A stretch of DNA of 64,000 bases from Streptomyces sp. CA-210063 (GTDB lineage: Bacteria > Actinomycetota > Actinomycetes > Streptomycetales > Streptomycetaceae): NCBI RefSeq assembly GCF_024612015.1, contig NZ_CP102512.1, forward strand, positions 9,672,001-9,736,000, read 5' to 3'. How positions within the stretch are numbered: the first letter of the stretch is position 1; each line of letters begins with the position of its first letter. The notes under the pieces were generated by a model. The model was given only the letters and a program-made list of their open reading frames with translations, was not told where the DNA came from and searched no databases. Made by a program: the position numbers and the translations under genes. Shown here piece by piece: positions 17,083 to 25,631 of this stretch.

Positions 17083-18591
17083 GTGAAGAGGATGTTCATG
17101 GCTCCGGACCCGGGGCTGCTGCGGCTGCGGATCTCGTTGCGGGCGGTGCTCGGCATCGGCCTCGCGGTGACCCTGTCGGAGCTGGCCGGGCTGTCGCTGA
17201 CCGCCTCGATCACGGGCGGGCTCGCGGCGCTCCTCGCGCTGTTCACGGTCGCCGACCCGACCGTGCGCGGCCAGGCGCTCACCACCGCGCTGCTGCCCGC
17301 CGTGGGCTTCCCGGTCCTGGCCCTCGCGACGGTGCTGCACGACCTGCCGGCGCCGCGCGACGCGATCTGGCTCGCTGTGATCTTCTGCGGCGTCTACGCC
17401 CGCCGCTGGGGACCACGCGGCCACGCGCTCGGCATCTTCGCCTTCATGACCTTCTTCGTCACCCAGTTCCTGCACGCCGTCCCCGGCCAACTGCCCGAGC
17501 TGTACACGGCGATGAGCCTGTCGCTGGCCGCGTCCTCGGCCGTGCGCTTCGGCGCCTGGTGCATCGAGCGGCGCACCCCGCCGGCGGCCGCGCCCGCCCC
17601 GGGCGACGGCCGCGGCCTCGCCCGCCCCACCACCCGCCAGGCCTTCCAGGCGAGCGCCGCCTGCGCCTTCGCGATGGTCGCCGGGCAGGTCCTCTCGCAG
17701 GAGCGCTGGTACTGGGCCGTCGGCACCGCCTGGTGGATCTTCGTGAACACCACGTCGCGCGGTGAGACCCTGGTCCGCGGCTTCCGACGCGTCCTCGGCA
17801 CGGTCACCGGCATCCTCGTCGGCCTCCTCGTCGCCGTCCCCCTGCACGGCGCCCCGGCCCCCACCGCCGCCCTCGTCGCCGCCTGCGTGTTCGGCATCTT
17901 CTACACGGCCGCCGTGTCGTACTCCTGGATGATGCTGTGCGTCACCGTCATGGCGGGCCTGCTCTACGGGCTCCTCGGTGTCCTGGATCCGGCGCTCCTC
18001 GGGCTCCGGCTCGCGCAGACCGGGGTCGGCGCGCTCGGGGCCGCGCTCGCCGTGGCGCTGATCCTCCCCGTCACCACGGACGCCGTCACCAACCGGTGGG
18101 TCCGGCGGGCTCTGCACGCGGTGCACGGCTGCACCGCGACGGCGGCCCGGCGCCTGGCGGGCGACCCCGACGCGGACCCGGCGCCGCGCGTGGCGGAGCT
18201 GGAGGCACTTCTGGGGCGCGTACGCCTGTCCCTCGCGCCCCTGGTACATCCGCTCAACCCGCTGCGACCGCGCAAGGAACGGGCCCGCCGGGTGCTCGCC
18301 CTGCTCGACGACTGCGCCCGGGAGGCCCGCGGTCTCGCCGCCGTCGCCGCCGACCCGGACGCCTCCCACGACGCCCGCCTCACCGCCGCCTGCCGCCGCG
18401 TCGAGTCGGCCGTCGAGACCCTGGTCGGCGCCGTACCCGAGCGAGCCGCCCCAGCGCACGCCGGCGTCCCGCACCCCGGCCAACACCCCGGCGCGGAACA
18501 GGCCCTCGCGCACCTCCACGGCCTGGAACGTGCCCTCGCGGACCTCGCCCAGCCCTTGCGAGGCTCGTCCCTGGTACAGACTTTGGTCTAG
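17083..18591 (+). CDS. FUSC family membrane protein
   Basis: 502 residues from a GTG at 17083, with a GGAGAGG site upstream; ATGs at 17092 and 17098 are alternatives. Two blocks of about five to six hydrophobic helices are separated by a short hydrophilic stretch, then a cytosolic helical C-terminal tail of about 150 residues. SQERWYWAVGTAWWIFVNTT and the following RVLGTVTGILVGLL are typical of the fusaric-acid-resistance/aromatic-acid efflux (FUSC) group. It is divergent from the Lrp gene. Its TAG stop lies inside a DasR-type site that serves the next gene. A second, distinct FUSC gene lies at 45421. Confidence 0.85.
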   Translation: MKRMFMAPDPGLLRLRISLRAVLGIGLAVTLSELAGLSLTASITGGLAALLALFTVADPTVRGQALTTALLPAVGFPVLALATVLHDLPAPRDAIWLAVIFCGVYARRWGPRGHALGIFAFMTFFVTQFLHAVPGQLPELYTAMSLSLAASSAVRFGAWCIERRTPPAAAPAPGDGRGLARPTTRQAFQASAACAFAMVAGQVLSQERWYWAVGTAWWIFVNTTSRGETLVRGFRRVLGTVTGILVGLLVAVPLHGAPAPTAALVAACVFGIFYTAAVSYSWMMLCVTVMAGLLYGLLGVLDPALLGLRLAQTGVGALGAALAVALILPVTTDAVTNRWVRRALHAVHGCTATAARRLAGDPDADPAPRVAELEALLGRVRLSLAPLVHPLNPLRPRKERARRVLALLDDCAREARGLAAVAADPDASHDARLTAACRRVESAVETLVGAVPERAAPAHAGVPHPGQHPGAEQALAHLHGLERALADLAQPLRGSSLVQTLV

Positions 18592-18595
18592 ACCT
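18584..18595. promoter_or_regulatory. DasR-type responsive element (dre)
   Basis: TGGTCTAGACCT contains the fully palindromic core GGTCTAGACC of the Streptomyces DasR site (consensus about AGTGGTCTAGACCACT). It also matches the TGGTCnAGACCT element of chitinase promoters. It lies 47 bases before the lactonase GTG, with a possible minus-10 TACTGT at 18601-18606, and includes the stop codon of the FUSC gene. DasR is the GntR-family repressor released by glucosamine phosphates, so the lactonase gene probably belongs to the GlcNAc regulon. Confidence 0.75.
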
Positions 18596-18641
18596 CCTGC
18601 TACTGTTCGCGCGCACGGCAGACGAGCGGGAGGGGACGGCA

Positions 18642-19700
18642 GTGACAGCAGCAGCTCGGGCGGCGGACGGGCGGCGGCCACGACGGGCCTACATCGGGTC
18701 GTTCACCTCGGCGGGAGGCCCCGGCGTCCTCGTCGCCGCCGTGGACGAGGAGAGCGGCGCGCTGACCGTCCTCGGCGGCGCGGACGACGTCCCCGACCCG
18801 TCCTACCTCGCCCTCTCGCCGGACGGGGACACGCTGTACGCGGTCAGCGAGACGGCTCCGGGAGCCGTGGCCGCCTACCGGGTGACGGGCGACAAGCCCG
18901 AGTTGACCGGGCCGCCGGTGGCGGTCGGCGACGGACCCACGCACCTCTGCCCGCACGCCGGCCACGTCCTGACCGCCGACCACGGCTCCGGCAGCGTGAC
19001 CGCCGTCCCCCTGCGCCCCGACGGAACCCTCGCGGGCCCCGCGTCCGGAACGCTCCGGCACACCGGATCGGGCCCGCACCCCCGTCACCAGCGGGAGCCG
19101 CACGCCCACCAGGTGCTGCCCGACCCGAGCGGCCGGTGGTTCCTCGGCGTCGACCTCGGCACGGACTCGGTGCGGGTGTGCGCGCTGGTGGACGGCGTAC
19201 CCGTCGTCCACCACGAGACAGCGCTCCGGCCGGGCTCCGGCCCCCGCCACCTCGCCTTCCACCCGCACGGGCCGGACGGATCGTACGTCTATGTGCTGAA
19301 CGAACTCGCCCCCACGGTCACCGTCTGCCGCTGGAACGCCTCTGCGGGCCTGCTGGAGCCACTGGGAGAGGCGTCGGTACTTCCGGACACCCCGGAGGGC
19401 GACGCGTACCCCTCAGGCATCGCCGTGTCTTGCGACGGCCGCTTCGTCTGGACGGCCACACGCGGCACGGACGTGCTCTCCGTGCTCGCGGTCGAGGGTG
19501 CCGGGCTGCGCCTGGTCACGACCGTGCCCTGCGGCGGCGAGTGGCCGCGCGCCCTCGGCCACGCCGCCGGGACGCTGTATGTGGCCAACCAGCACTCCGG
19601 CGACGTCACCTGGTTCACGGTCGACCCGGACACGGGCACACCGGTGCGAGGCGGTTCCATCGAGGTGCCCGCGGCTTCCTGCGTCGTCCTGGACCTCTGA
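18642..19700 (+). CDS. Lactonase family protein (6-phosphogluconolactonase-like beta-propeller)
   Basis: 352 residues from a GTG at 18642 with GCGGGAGGGG just upstream. The seven-bladed YbhE/Pgl-type propeller is seen from AYIGSFTSAGGPGVLVAAVD through PSYLALSPDGDTLYAVSE, PHAHQVLPDPSGRWFLGVDL, PRHLAFHPHGPDGSYVYVLN, PSGIAVSCDGRFVWTATRG and YVANQHSGDVTWFTVDPDTG. Members hydrolyse sugar lactones; the exact substrate is not clear. There is no signal peptide, so it is cytosolic. The DasR-type site upstream suggests induction with amino-sugar catabolism. A very strong terminator follows. Confidence 0.85.
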   Translation: MTAAARAADGRRPRRAYIGSFTSAGGPGVLVAAVDEESGALTVLGGADDVPDPSYLALSPDGDTLYAVSETAPGAVAAYRVTGDKPELTGPPVAVGDGPTHLCPHAGHVLTADHGSGSVTAVPLRPDGTLAGPASGTLRHTGSGPHPRHQREPHAHQVLPDPSGRWFLGVDLGTDSVRVCALVDGVPVVHHETALRPGSGPRHLAFHPHGPDGSYVYVLNELAPTVTVCRWNASAGLLEPLGEASVLPDTPEGDAYPSGIAVSCDGRFVWTATRGTDVLSVLAVEGAGLRLVTTVPCGGEWPRALGHAAGTLYVANQHSGDVTWFTVDPDTGTPVRGGSIEVPAASCVVLDL

Positions 19701-19737
19701 GCCGGAGGTCCGGCGAGGTCCGCAGGCCGGCATGCAT

Positions 19738-19782
19738 ACGGCCGAGGGCCCGCTCCTGCGAGAGGAGCGGGCCCTCGGCCGT
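19738..19782. terminator. Bidirectional terminator with 20-base perfect stem
   Basis: Arms ACGGCCGAGGGCCCGCTCCT and AGGAGCGGGCCCTCGGCCGT are fully complementary around a five-base loop. It lies between the convergent lactonase and chelatase-like genes, 37 bases after the lactonase stop. Confidence 0.9.
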
Positions 19783-19814
19783 ACGGGTCGTGGTCCGGTT
19801 TCAGTGCGCCGGAC

Positions 19815-20738
19815 TCAACGGACCGGCATGCCCTGCGGCTGCTGCGGCGCGATGCCGAGCGCCGTCGTGTACTTGCCGAGCGCCAGCTTGCCGATCGCCG
19901 GGTAGGGGCCGAGCGCCTCGGCCGCGGAACAGCCCGCCTCCTTCGCGGCCGCCTCGATCAGACCGGCGTCGATCTCCGGCCCTATCAGGTACGGCGCGAG
20001 CGCGAGCTGCTGGGAGCCCGAGGCGCGCAGCTGCTCGGCCACGGAGGTGATCGAGCCCTCCTGGTCGAGCGCGGCGGCCATCACCGGCACGGCGAGCCGC
20101 GCGGCCAGCAGCATGCCCGTGATCCCGGCCGCCTGCACGGCCTCCTCGCCGCCCACGGACGCGAGGACGATGCCGTCCGCGGCGGTGGCGACGGTGAACA
20201 GCCGGGCCCGGTCGGCACGCGCCAGACCGGCCTCGGACAGCCGCACGTGCAGCGCCTCGGCGAGCAGCGGGTGCGGGCCGAGGACGTCGGTCAGCTCGGC
20301 CGCGATACGGCTCTCCATGACGGCCTGCCGGACCTGGCGCAGCGTCGCGCTGTCCGGACCGGCCAGCAGGGGCACGACGACGGCGACGGGGCCGTCCGGC
20401 TCCTTGACGTCCATGCCGGCGGCGCGGGCCTGCTCATAACGGGCGGTGCGCTCCTCGGCGGCGTACGCGAGCACCGACTGCAGCGTGGGGAACTCGTCGG
20501 CACCACCGTCGACGTAGCCGATGCGGGCGTCGAGGCCGGGCAGCTCGGAGCGTGCGATGCTCACGACCTCCTCGGCGAGGCTGCGCGTGGCGGCGCTGGG
20601 CGTGCCGGGCACCGCGAGGACGAGCGCGGGCGCGCCCTCGGGAGCCGCCAACGGCTCCGGGCGGCGGTGCCGCCCGGGCTGGCGGGGTCGCGGCATTCGT
20701 ACTGGCAGGCCGGACGCGGGCCCAGTGGGGGAGCTCAT
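19815..20738 (-). CDS. Sirohydrochlorin chelatase-like protein lacking catalytic histidines
   Basis: 307 residues. The two-lobed chelatase fold of CbiX/SirB is recognisable from PALVLAVPGTPSAATRSLAE, VVVPLLAGPDSAT and ELTDVLGPHPLLAEALHVRL. The first metal-binding segment, normally HGS or HGT, is VPGTPS here (residues 43-48), and the second, normally AGH, is AGPDS (126-130). The two histidines that bind cobalt or iron during insertion into sirohydrochlorin are thus missing. It may have another role or bind tetrapyrroles without inserting metal. The N-terminus of about 35 residues is Pro/Arg rich. It stands alone on its strand, with an AT-richer 193-base leader region upstream (20739-20931) that likely carries its promoter. 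Confidence 0.75.
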   Translation of the reverse strand: MSSPTGPASGLPVRMPRPRQPGRHRRPEPLAAPEGAPALVLAVPGTPSAATRSLAEEVVSIARSELPGLDARIGYVDGGADEFPTLQSVLAYAAEERTARYEQARAAGMDVKEPDGPVAVVVPLLAGPDSATLRQVRQAVMESRIAAELTDVLGPHPLLAEALHVRLSEAGLARADRARLFTVATAADGIVLASVGGEEAVQAAGITGMLLAARLAVPVMAAALDQEGSITSVAEQLRASGSQQLALAPYLIGPEIDAGLIEAAAKEAGCSAAEALGPYPAIGKLALGKYTTALGIAPQQPQGMPVR

Positions 20739-20931
20739 GGCGCCGCATGTTACTGGCTTCTTGGGTTCCCCTGTTCGGGGAGGGTGCAGGTGAGCGGTAT
20801 CCGTCCGGATTTGTCTGATGAGTTACGTGCCGATCAGGGCCGTTCGATACCGTATTTATCTGCTGAGTGGTGCTCTTGGGTGTGCACGGCGATGCTTGTC
20901 CGACAGGCTGGATTACTCCCTGTTTCAGGTA

Positions 20932-21909
20932 CTATTTTTCGGCCACCACGTACAACATCCGCTCGTCGTACGGCAACCCGATCCCGCCACCCGCCAGCGC
21001 GGCCGCGATGCGCACGGCCCCGGCCAACGGATCCCCCTCGGCCGGCACCCGCCGCGCGTGCGGCAGCCGCTCCGCCAACTCCGCCTCCAGGGGTACGAGG
21101 AGAGGGTCGCCCAGCTTGAACAGGCCCCCGGTCAGCGCCACTCGGGGCTCGCCCGAGGCCGGGCAGACGGCGGCGGCCGCGTCGGCCATGTGCCGGGCCG
21201 CCGCGCGCAGGATGTCCGCCGCCACCGGGTCGCCCCCGGCGCAGGCGGCCACCTCGGGCGCGAAGGACGCGAGGACCGCCGGACGGTCGGGCCTCGGATA
21301 GAGCCGGCCGGGCAGCCCGTCCAGCGGGCCGAACAACTCCTCGGCGCGGGCCCGCAGCCGGGCCGAACCGCCGGTCCGCCCGTCGTACGCCCGCAGCGCC
21401 GCCTCCAGTCCCGCCCGCCCGATCCACGCCCCGCCGCCGCAGTCCCCGAGCAGATGCCCCCAGCCGTCGGCCCGGCGCCACTTCTCCAGGTCCGTGCCGA
21501 TCGCGATCAGCCCCGTCCCGGCGGCGATCACGGCACCCGGCCGCGCACCGAGGGCGCCGGTGTACGCGGTGACCGCGTCGGCCATCAGCGCGACCCGGCG
21601 CACCCCCAACTCGCGCGTCAGCGCCGTCGGCAGCTCGGCCCGCAGCTGCTCGCCGAGCGTCGCGAAGCCGGCGGCCCCGACGGCCACCGCGGCGGGAGGG
21701 TCGCAGTCGGCGTCGTCGAGCAGCCGCCGCGCGAGGGGCAGCAGTTGCTCCAGCAGATGTCCGGCGTCGATGCCGCGCGCACCGGTCCGCACCGGCTCTC
21801 CGGACGCGACCGGCTCGCCGAGCACCTCACCGCCCCGCGCCAGCACCGCCCGCAGCCCGGAGCCCCCGGAGTCCACGGCGAGCACGACGGGGGGCTCGCC
21901 GCCGGTCAC
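20932..21909 (-). CDS. BadF/BadG-type N-acetylglucosamine kinase
   Basis: 325 residues from a GTG at 21909 that overlaps the ung stop (GTGA), so the two genes are co-translated. The ASKHA ATPase fold shows [18 protein letters not shown] (phosphate 1), [16 protein letters not shown] (phosphate 2), [20 protein letters not shown] and [15 protein letters not shown] (adenosine). This is the BcrAD/BadFG family used for GlcNAc and muropeptide sugar kinases. Phosphorylation of GlcNAc or a related amino sugar is likely but not proven. A DasR-type site occurs 2.3 kb away on the lactonase gene, not here. Confidence 0.82.
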   Translation of the reverse strand: MTGGEPPVVLAVDSGGSGLRAVLARGGEVLGEPVASGEPVRTGARGIDAGHLLEQLLPLARRLLDDADCDPPAAVAVGAAGFATLGEQLRAELPTALTRELGVRRVALMADAVTAYTGALGARPGAVIAAGTGLIAIGTDLEKWRRADGWGHLLGDCGGGAWIGRAGLEAALRAYDGRTGGSARLRARAEELFGPLDGLPGRLYPRPDRPAVLASFAPEVAACAGGDPVAADILRAAARHMADAAAAVCPASGEPRVALTGGLFKLGDPLLVPLEAELAERLPHARRVPAEGDPLAGAVRIAAALAGGGIGLPYDERMLYVVAEK

Positions 21910-22583
21910 GGCAGGCGCCAGTCCACCGGGGCGCCGCCCTGCCTGGTCAGCAGGTCGTTGGCGCGGCTGAAGGGGCGGGAGCCGAAGAAGCCGCGGTCGG
22001 CGGACATGGGGGAGGGATGGGCGGACTCGATGGAGGGGAGATCGCCGAGCAGGGGGCGCAGATTGCGGGCGTCGCGGCCCCAGAGGATCGACACCAGGGG
22101 GCGCCCACGCGCGGCCAGCGCTCGTATCGCCTGCTCGGTGACCTCCTCCCAGCCCTTGCCCCGGTGTGCGGCCGGCTTGCGCGGGGCCGTGGTGAGCGCC
22201 CTGTTGAGCAGCAGCACGCCCTGCTGGGTCCAGGGCGTCAGGTCACCGTTGGACGGCTGGGACAATCCCAGGTCGGTGTTGAGCTCCCGGTAGATGTTGA
22301 GCAGGCTGCCCGGCAGCGGCCGTACCTCCGGCGCGACCGAGAAGGACAGGCCCACCGCGTGACCCGGTGTCGGATAGGGGTCCTGCCCGACGATGAGGAC
22401 GCGGACGTCGTCGAAGGGCTGTTGGAAGGCCCTCAGGACGTGGGGTCCGGCCGGGAGATAGGTGCGTCCGGCGGCGATCTCCGCGCGCAGGAAGTCGCCC
22501 ATCTCGGCGATCCTTCCGGCCACGGGTTCGAGGGCCTTCGCCCAGCCCGGTTCGACGATTTCATGCAACGGTCGTGGTGCCAC
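21906..22583 (-). CDS. ung: Uracil-DNA glycosylase
   Basis: 225 residues, family 1 UDG, GTG start at 22583. The catalytic water-activating motif is [18 protein letters not shown] and the DNA-intercalating loop is [20 protein letters not shown]. It cuts uracil from DNA in base-excision repair. Some Streptomyces carry more than one ung. It is the first gene of a two-gene unit with the sugar kinase. The 190 bases upstream contain an 11-base tandem repeat. Confidence 0.95.
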   Translation of the reverse strand: MAPRPLHEIVEPGWAKALEPVAGRIAEMGDFLRAEIAAGRTYLPAGPHVLRAFQQPFDDVRVLIVGQDPYPTPGHAVGLSFSVAPEVRPLPGSLLNIYRELNTDLGLSQPSNGDLTPWTQQGVLLLNRALTTAPRKPAAHRGKGWEEVTEQAIRALAARGRPLVSILWGRDARNLRPLLGDLPSIESAHPSPMSADRGFFGSRPFSRANDLLTRQGGAPVDWRLP

Positions 22584-22618
22584 GGCGTCACCCTACTGCC
22601 GTAACGGCCATGACGATC

Positions 22619-22660
22619 AACCGGTGCTCAACCGGTGCTCAGCGGGTGCTCAGCGGGTGA
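22619..22660. repeat. 11-base tandem repeat upstream of ung
   Basis: About four units: AACCGGTGCTC twice, then AGCGGGTGCTC and AGCGGGTGA. It starts 36 bases upstream of the ung start, in the probable promoter region, and lies between ung and the 3' end of the Asp-box gene. Confidence 0.8.
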
Positions 22661-22773
22661 TCGATGATGACCGTTACGATGCCGAACAGGGCCGATCCCA
22701 GGACGACTTGGCGGACCGCACGGGTGACGTGCGGGACGACATCGACGACCGGACTCCCCCTGTCACCTCCGCC

Positions 22774-23859
22774 TCAGCCGACGACCGCCGCGCGTACGCA
22801 CAGCACGTCCGGCAGGTGCGACACCAACTGCCGCCAGCTGTCGCCGTCGTCGGCCGACGCGTACACCTCGCCGTTGCGGTTGCCGAAGTACACCCCCGCC
22901 GGGTCCGCGCCGTCCGTGCACATCGCGTCGCGCAGCACCGTGCCGTAGTGGTCCGCTGTCGGCAGGCCCGCCGACAGCGGCTCCCAGCTCTTGCCCGCGT
23001 CCGCCGTGCGGAAGACCCGGCAGCGGTGGTCGGCCGGGACACGGTCCGCGTCGGCGTTGATCGGGAAGACATAGGCGGTGTCCCCCCGGTGCGGGTGGGC
23101 GACCGCGGCGAACCCGAACGTGGAGGGCAGGCCCGCGCCGATGTCCTCCCAGTGGGCGCCCGCGTCGTCGCTGCGGTACACCCCCCAGTGGTTCTGGAGG
23201 TACAGCCGGTCGGGCGTCGCCGCGTCCCGGGTCACCTTGTGCACGCACTGGCCGAACTCCGGGTTCGGGTCCGGCAGGAACACCGCGGAGACACCGGAGT
23301 TGGAGGGCGACCAGCTCGCGCCGCCGTCCTCGGTGCGGAACACCCCGGCGGCGGAGACGGCCACGGTCACCGCGCGCGGGTCGCGCCGGTCGGTGAGGAT
23401 CGTGTGCAGCCCCTCGCCACCACCACCCGGCTGCCACTTGTCGCGGGTCGGGTGCTCCCACAGCGGCCGTACCAGCTCGAAGGTCTCCCCGCGGTCCTCC
23501 GAGCGGTACAGCGCGGCCGGTTCCGTGCCCGCGAACACCACGTCCGGCTCGGCGGCCGACGGGTGCAGCTGCCACACCCGCTCCAGCGAGGCGCCGGTGT
23601 CCTTCGGGAACCTGACCGCGGGCTGCGCCGGCTCGGTCCAGGTGCGGCCCAGGTCGTCGGAGTGGAAGACGGACGGACCCCAGTGCGCGCTGTCGCCGCC
23701 GACCAGCAGGCGGGGCGTGTCCGTACGGGTGTCGATGGCGATCGCGTAGACCGCCTGCGCGTTGAAGTAGGGAGTCTCGTCGAACTCCCATGCGCCGCCG
23801 CGCCGCCGCCCGATGAAGAGCCCCTTGCGCGTGCCTACGGTGAGCAGTGCGTCGGCCAT
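22774..23859 (-). CDS. Asp-box (BNR/sortilin-like) beta-propeller protein
   Basis: 361 residues from the ATG at 23859, nine bases after AGGAGG; a GTG at 23868 touches that site and is unlikely. Six Asp boxes of the S/T-x-D-x-G-x-x-W type are visible: SDDLGRTW, SEDRGETF, TEDGGASW, SDDAGAHW, TADAGKSW and SADDGDSW. There is no signal peptide, so it is probably cytosolic. Such propellers are often mislabelled exo-alpha-sialidase, but no sialidase Arg triad is evident. Function unknown. It is transcribed toward ung, with the tandem repeat between them. Confidence 0.8.
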   Translation of the reverse strand: MADALLTVGTRKGLFIGRRRGGAWEFDETPYFNAQAVYAIAIDTRTDTPRLLVGGDSAHWGPSVFHSDDLGRTWTEPAQPAVRFPKDTGASLERVWQLHPSAAEPDVVFAGTEPAALYRSEDRGETFELVRPLWEHPTRDKWQPGGGGEGLHTILTDRRDPRAVTVAVSAAGVFRTEDGGASWSPSNSGVSAVFLPDPNPEFGQCVHKVTRDAATPDRLYLQNHWGVYRSDDAGAHWEDIGAGLPSTFGFAAVAHPHRGDTAYVFPINADADRVPADHRCRVFRTADAGKSWEPLSAGLPTADHYGTVLRDAMCTDGADPAGVYFGNRNGEVYASADDGDSWRQLVSHLPDVLCVRAAVVG

Positions 23860-24096
23860 CCCGGCCACCTCCTGGACATCGTCGTCTCAGTCACGGGCCA
23901 GTCTGCACCTCACCACTGACAGTCACCCCTCGGAACACCTTCGCCGCAGGTCAGAGGGCGTGGGAGGGGGCGGCGGGGGAGCGGGGGACCGCCCGGGGCC
24001 GGGCGGGGTGACCCACATCGCATGAGCAGGCGGAGGGCCGCCGCCGTATGGGAGAGCGGTCCGGCTGTCCTGCGTGTGTGAGGGAGGGTGCCTCCG

Positions 24097-24678
24097 ATGG
24101 TGGCATTCCGTGGTCCGAAGGTGTGGTTGTGGCGATGGCGGCGCAACCCGCTCAGAAGGCGCGGCGACCGGCTGGAGTCCTGGGTCGTGCTGATCACCTG
24201 GACCCTGACCCTGTTCGGCGGGGTGGTCACGGGCCTCATGGCCGCGGACTCCGTCGAGTCCGGCCTCGCCCGGCAGCGCGCCGAGTGGCGTCCCGTCGGC
24301 GCGCTCCTCACCGAGGACGCGCCGGAGCCGTCCGGTGCGAGCGGTACCGGCACGGAGAAGGTGTGGGCGAAGGTCCGCTGGACGGCGCCGGACGGCTCCT
24401 CCCGCGAGGGGCAGGCCCGGGTCGATCCCGCCAGCCTGATGGGCACCCCGGTCACCGTCTGGACGGACGCCGAGGGCCTCCTGGTCACCAAGCCGGCCGG
24501 CGAGTCCCAGGCGCGGCTGCGTGCCGCGCTCGTCGGCGGTCTCGCGGGTGTGTTCGTGGCCGCCGTGCCCTTCGTGGGCGGCCGGCTCGTACGCGGCCGT
24601 ATGGAGCGGCGGCGGATGGACCAGTGGGACGAGGAGTGGGAGCGGATCGGCCCGCTCTGGGAGCGCAAGATCTGGTGA
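24097..24678 (+). CDS. Rv1733c-type membrane protein
   Basis: 193 residues; the ATG at 24097 follows GAGGGAGGG, and the upstream in-frame GTG at 24088 overlaps that site. There are two transmembrane helices, near residues 28-50 (WVVLITWTLTLFGGVVTGLM) and 140-160 (ALVGGLAGVFVAAVPFVGGR), with an extracytoplasmic domain of about 90 residues between and a basic C-terminal tail (RRRMDQWDEEWERIGPLWER). This layout and the N-terminal WRWRRNPLRRRGDRLESW match the Rv1733c family common in actinobacteria, of unknown function. It is convergent with the PL3 pectate lyase gene. Confidence 0.8.
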   Translation: MVAFRGPKVWLWRWRRNPLRRRGDRLESWVVLITWTLTLFGGVVTGLMAADSVESGLARQRAEWRPVGALLTEDAPEPSGASGTGTEKVWAKVRWTAPDGSSREGQARVDPASLMGTPVTVWTDAEGLLVTKPAGESQARLRAALVGGLAGVFVAAVPFVGGRLVRGRMERRRMDQWDEEWERIGPLWERKIW

Positions 24679-24725
24679 GGTCGGGCGGGGTGTGACTGTG
24701 ACGGTGATCGCCCCGCGCGAACGGC

Positions 24726-24771
24726 CGACGGCCGGACGAGGCCCGTGGGGGAGGGCTCCGTCCGGCCGTCG
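24726..24771. terminator. Bidirectional hairpin terminator
   Basis: Stem CGACGGCCGGACG paired perfectly with CGTCCGGCCGTCG, extended by further partial pairing toward the loop, between the convergent Rv1733c-type and PL3 pectate lyase genes. Confidence 0.8.
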
Positions 24772-24801
24772 GTGGGACTCACCGGTGGGTGACGAGCGGT
24801 C

Positions 24802-25584
24802 TCACCTGTAGGTGATGTCCGAGGTGGAGTACAGGCAGTTGGTGCTGTCGGGGCCCGTACCCACGGCGGTGGTGTTGTTGTACTTCTGGCACGGGACGAC
24901 CTTGCGGCTGCTGTCGTTGAGGATCGTGATGCCCCGCAGGGTCGCCACGTCGCCGCGGTTGACGTTGATGCCGACGAGCCGCGCGGTGGAGCCGGTCCCG
25001 GTCACCTCGATGTTGCTGAGGTTCACCTTGCGCGTGTACTGCGTGGAGCAGTCGCCGCACGAGCGGTACAGGGTCTTGAACTCGCTGACCGCGAAGTTGG
25101 AGATGTTCACGGTGCCGGGCCCGTTGTGCTGGAAGACCTTGTCCGCCGCCTTCTTGGCGCCGCCGCCGGTCACCGTGTAGGTGGAGCCGCCGCGGAAGGT
25201 CGCCGCGTCCTCGCCGACGTCCTCCCACCAGACGTTCTGCAGGGTGCAGTTGCCCTCGCAGTGGATGCCGTCGGCGCCGGGCGCGCCGATGATGACGTTC
25301 TTCAGCGTCGCGCCGGCCGCGAGCTTGAAGATCGGGTCCTGGCCCTCTTCCTGGCCGTCGCCGGCCAGGGCGCCGCTGCCGTAGTAGCGCACCATGCCGC
25401 CGTCCCTGGTGCCCGACACGTTGATGGTCGAGCTCACCGGCTGGCTGTTGCTGGGCGTCGGCCAGGTGGCGGCGTTCGCCGGGGTGGCCCCACTAGTCAT
25501 GATCATGCCAAACGAGAGGCTGAACGCGGCGAACGTGCCGGTCAGCGCGCGCGTGCGGGCACGCGGACGTGTTGCAGAAGTCAT
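24802..25584 (-). CDS. Secreted pectate lyase, family PL3
   Basis: 260 residues. A signal peptide (FAAFSLSFGMIMTSG, cut near ANAA) precedes a right-handed beta-helix of the PL3 family: GDGQEEGQDPIFKLAAGATL, KNVIIGAPGADGIHCEGNCT, NVWWEDVGEDAATFRGGSTY and FQHNGPGTVNISNFAV. Acidic residues in DGIHCEG and WEDVGEDA are the likely calcium ligands and Lys/Arg residues near FKTLYRSCGDC the catalytic base. It cleaves de-esterified pectin outside the cell by beta-elimination. It follows the PL1 lyase gene on the same strand with 47 bases between, so they form a pectin-degradation pair. Confidence 0.9.
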   Translation of the reverse strand: MTSATRPRARTRALTGTFAAFSLSFGMIMTSGATPANAATWPTPSNSQPVSSTINVSGTRDGGMVRYYGSGALAGDGQEEGQDPIFKLAAGATLKNVIIGAPGADGIHCEGNCTLQNVWWEDVGEDAATFRGGSTYTVTGGGAKKAADKVFQHNGPGTVNISNFAVSEFKTLYRSCGDCSTQYTRKVNLSNIEVTGTGSTARLVGINVNRGDVATLRGITILNDSSRKVVPCQKYNNTTAVGTGPDSTNCLYSTSDITYR

Positions 25585-25631
25585 GTCCCGATTCCTTCTG
25601 TTGTCCGAGCGGATGGGGGGTTGGAGGGTTC

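Noticed and set aside
20820..20850. GlnR-like GTAAC-n6-GACAA on the minus strand before the chelatase-like gene
   Set aside because: The second half differs from GAAAC and the match is too weak in an AT-richer stretch.
22774..23859. Exo-alpha-sialidase
   Set aside because: Asp boxes are present but no Arg triad or export signal; kept as a propeller of unknown function.
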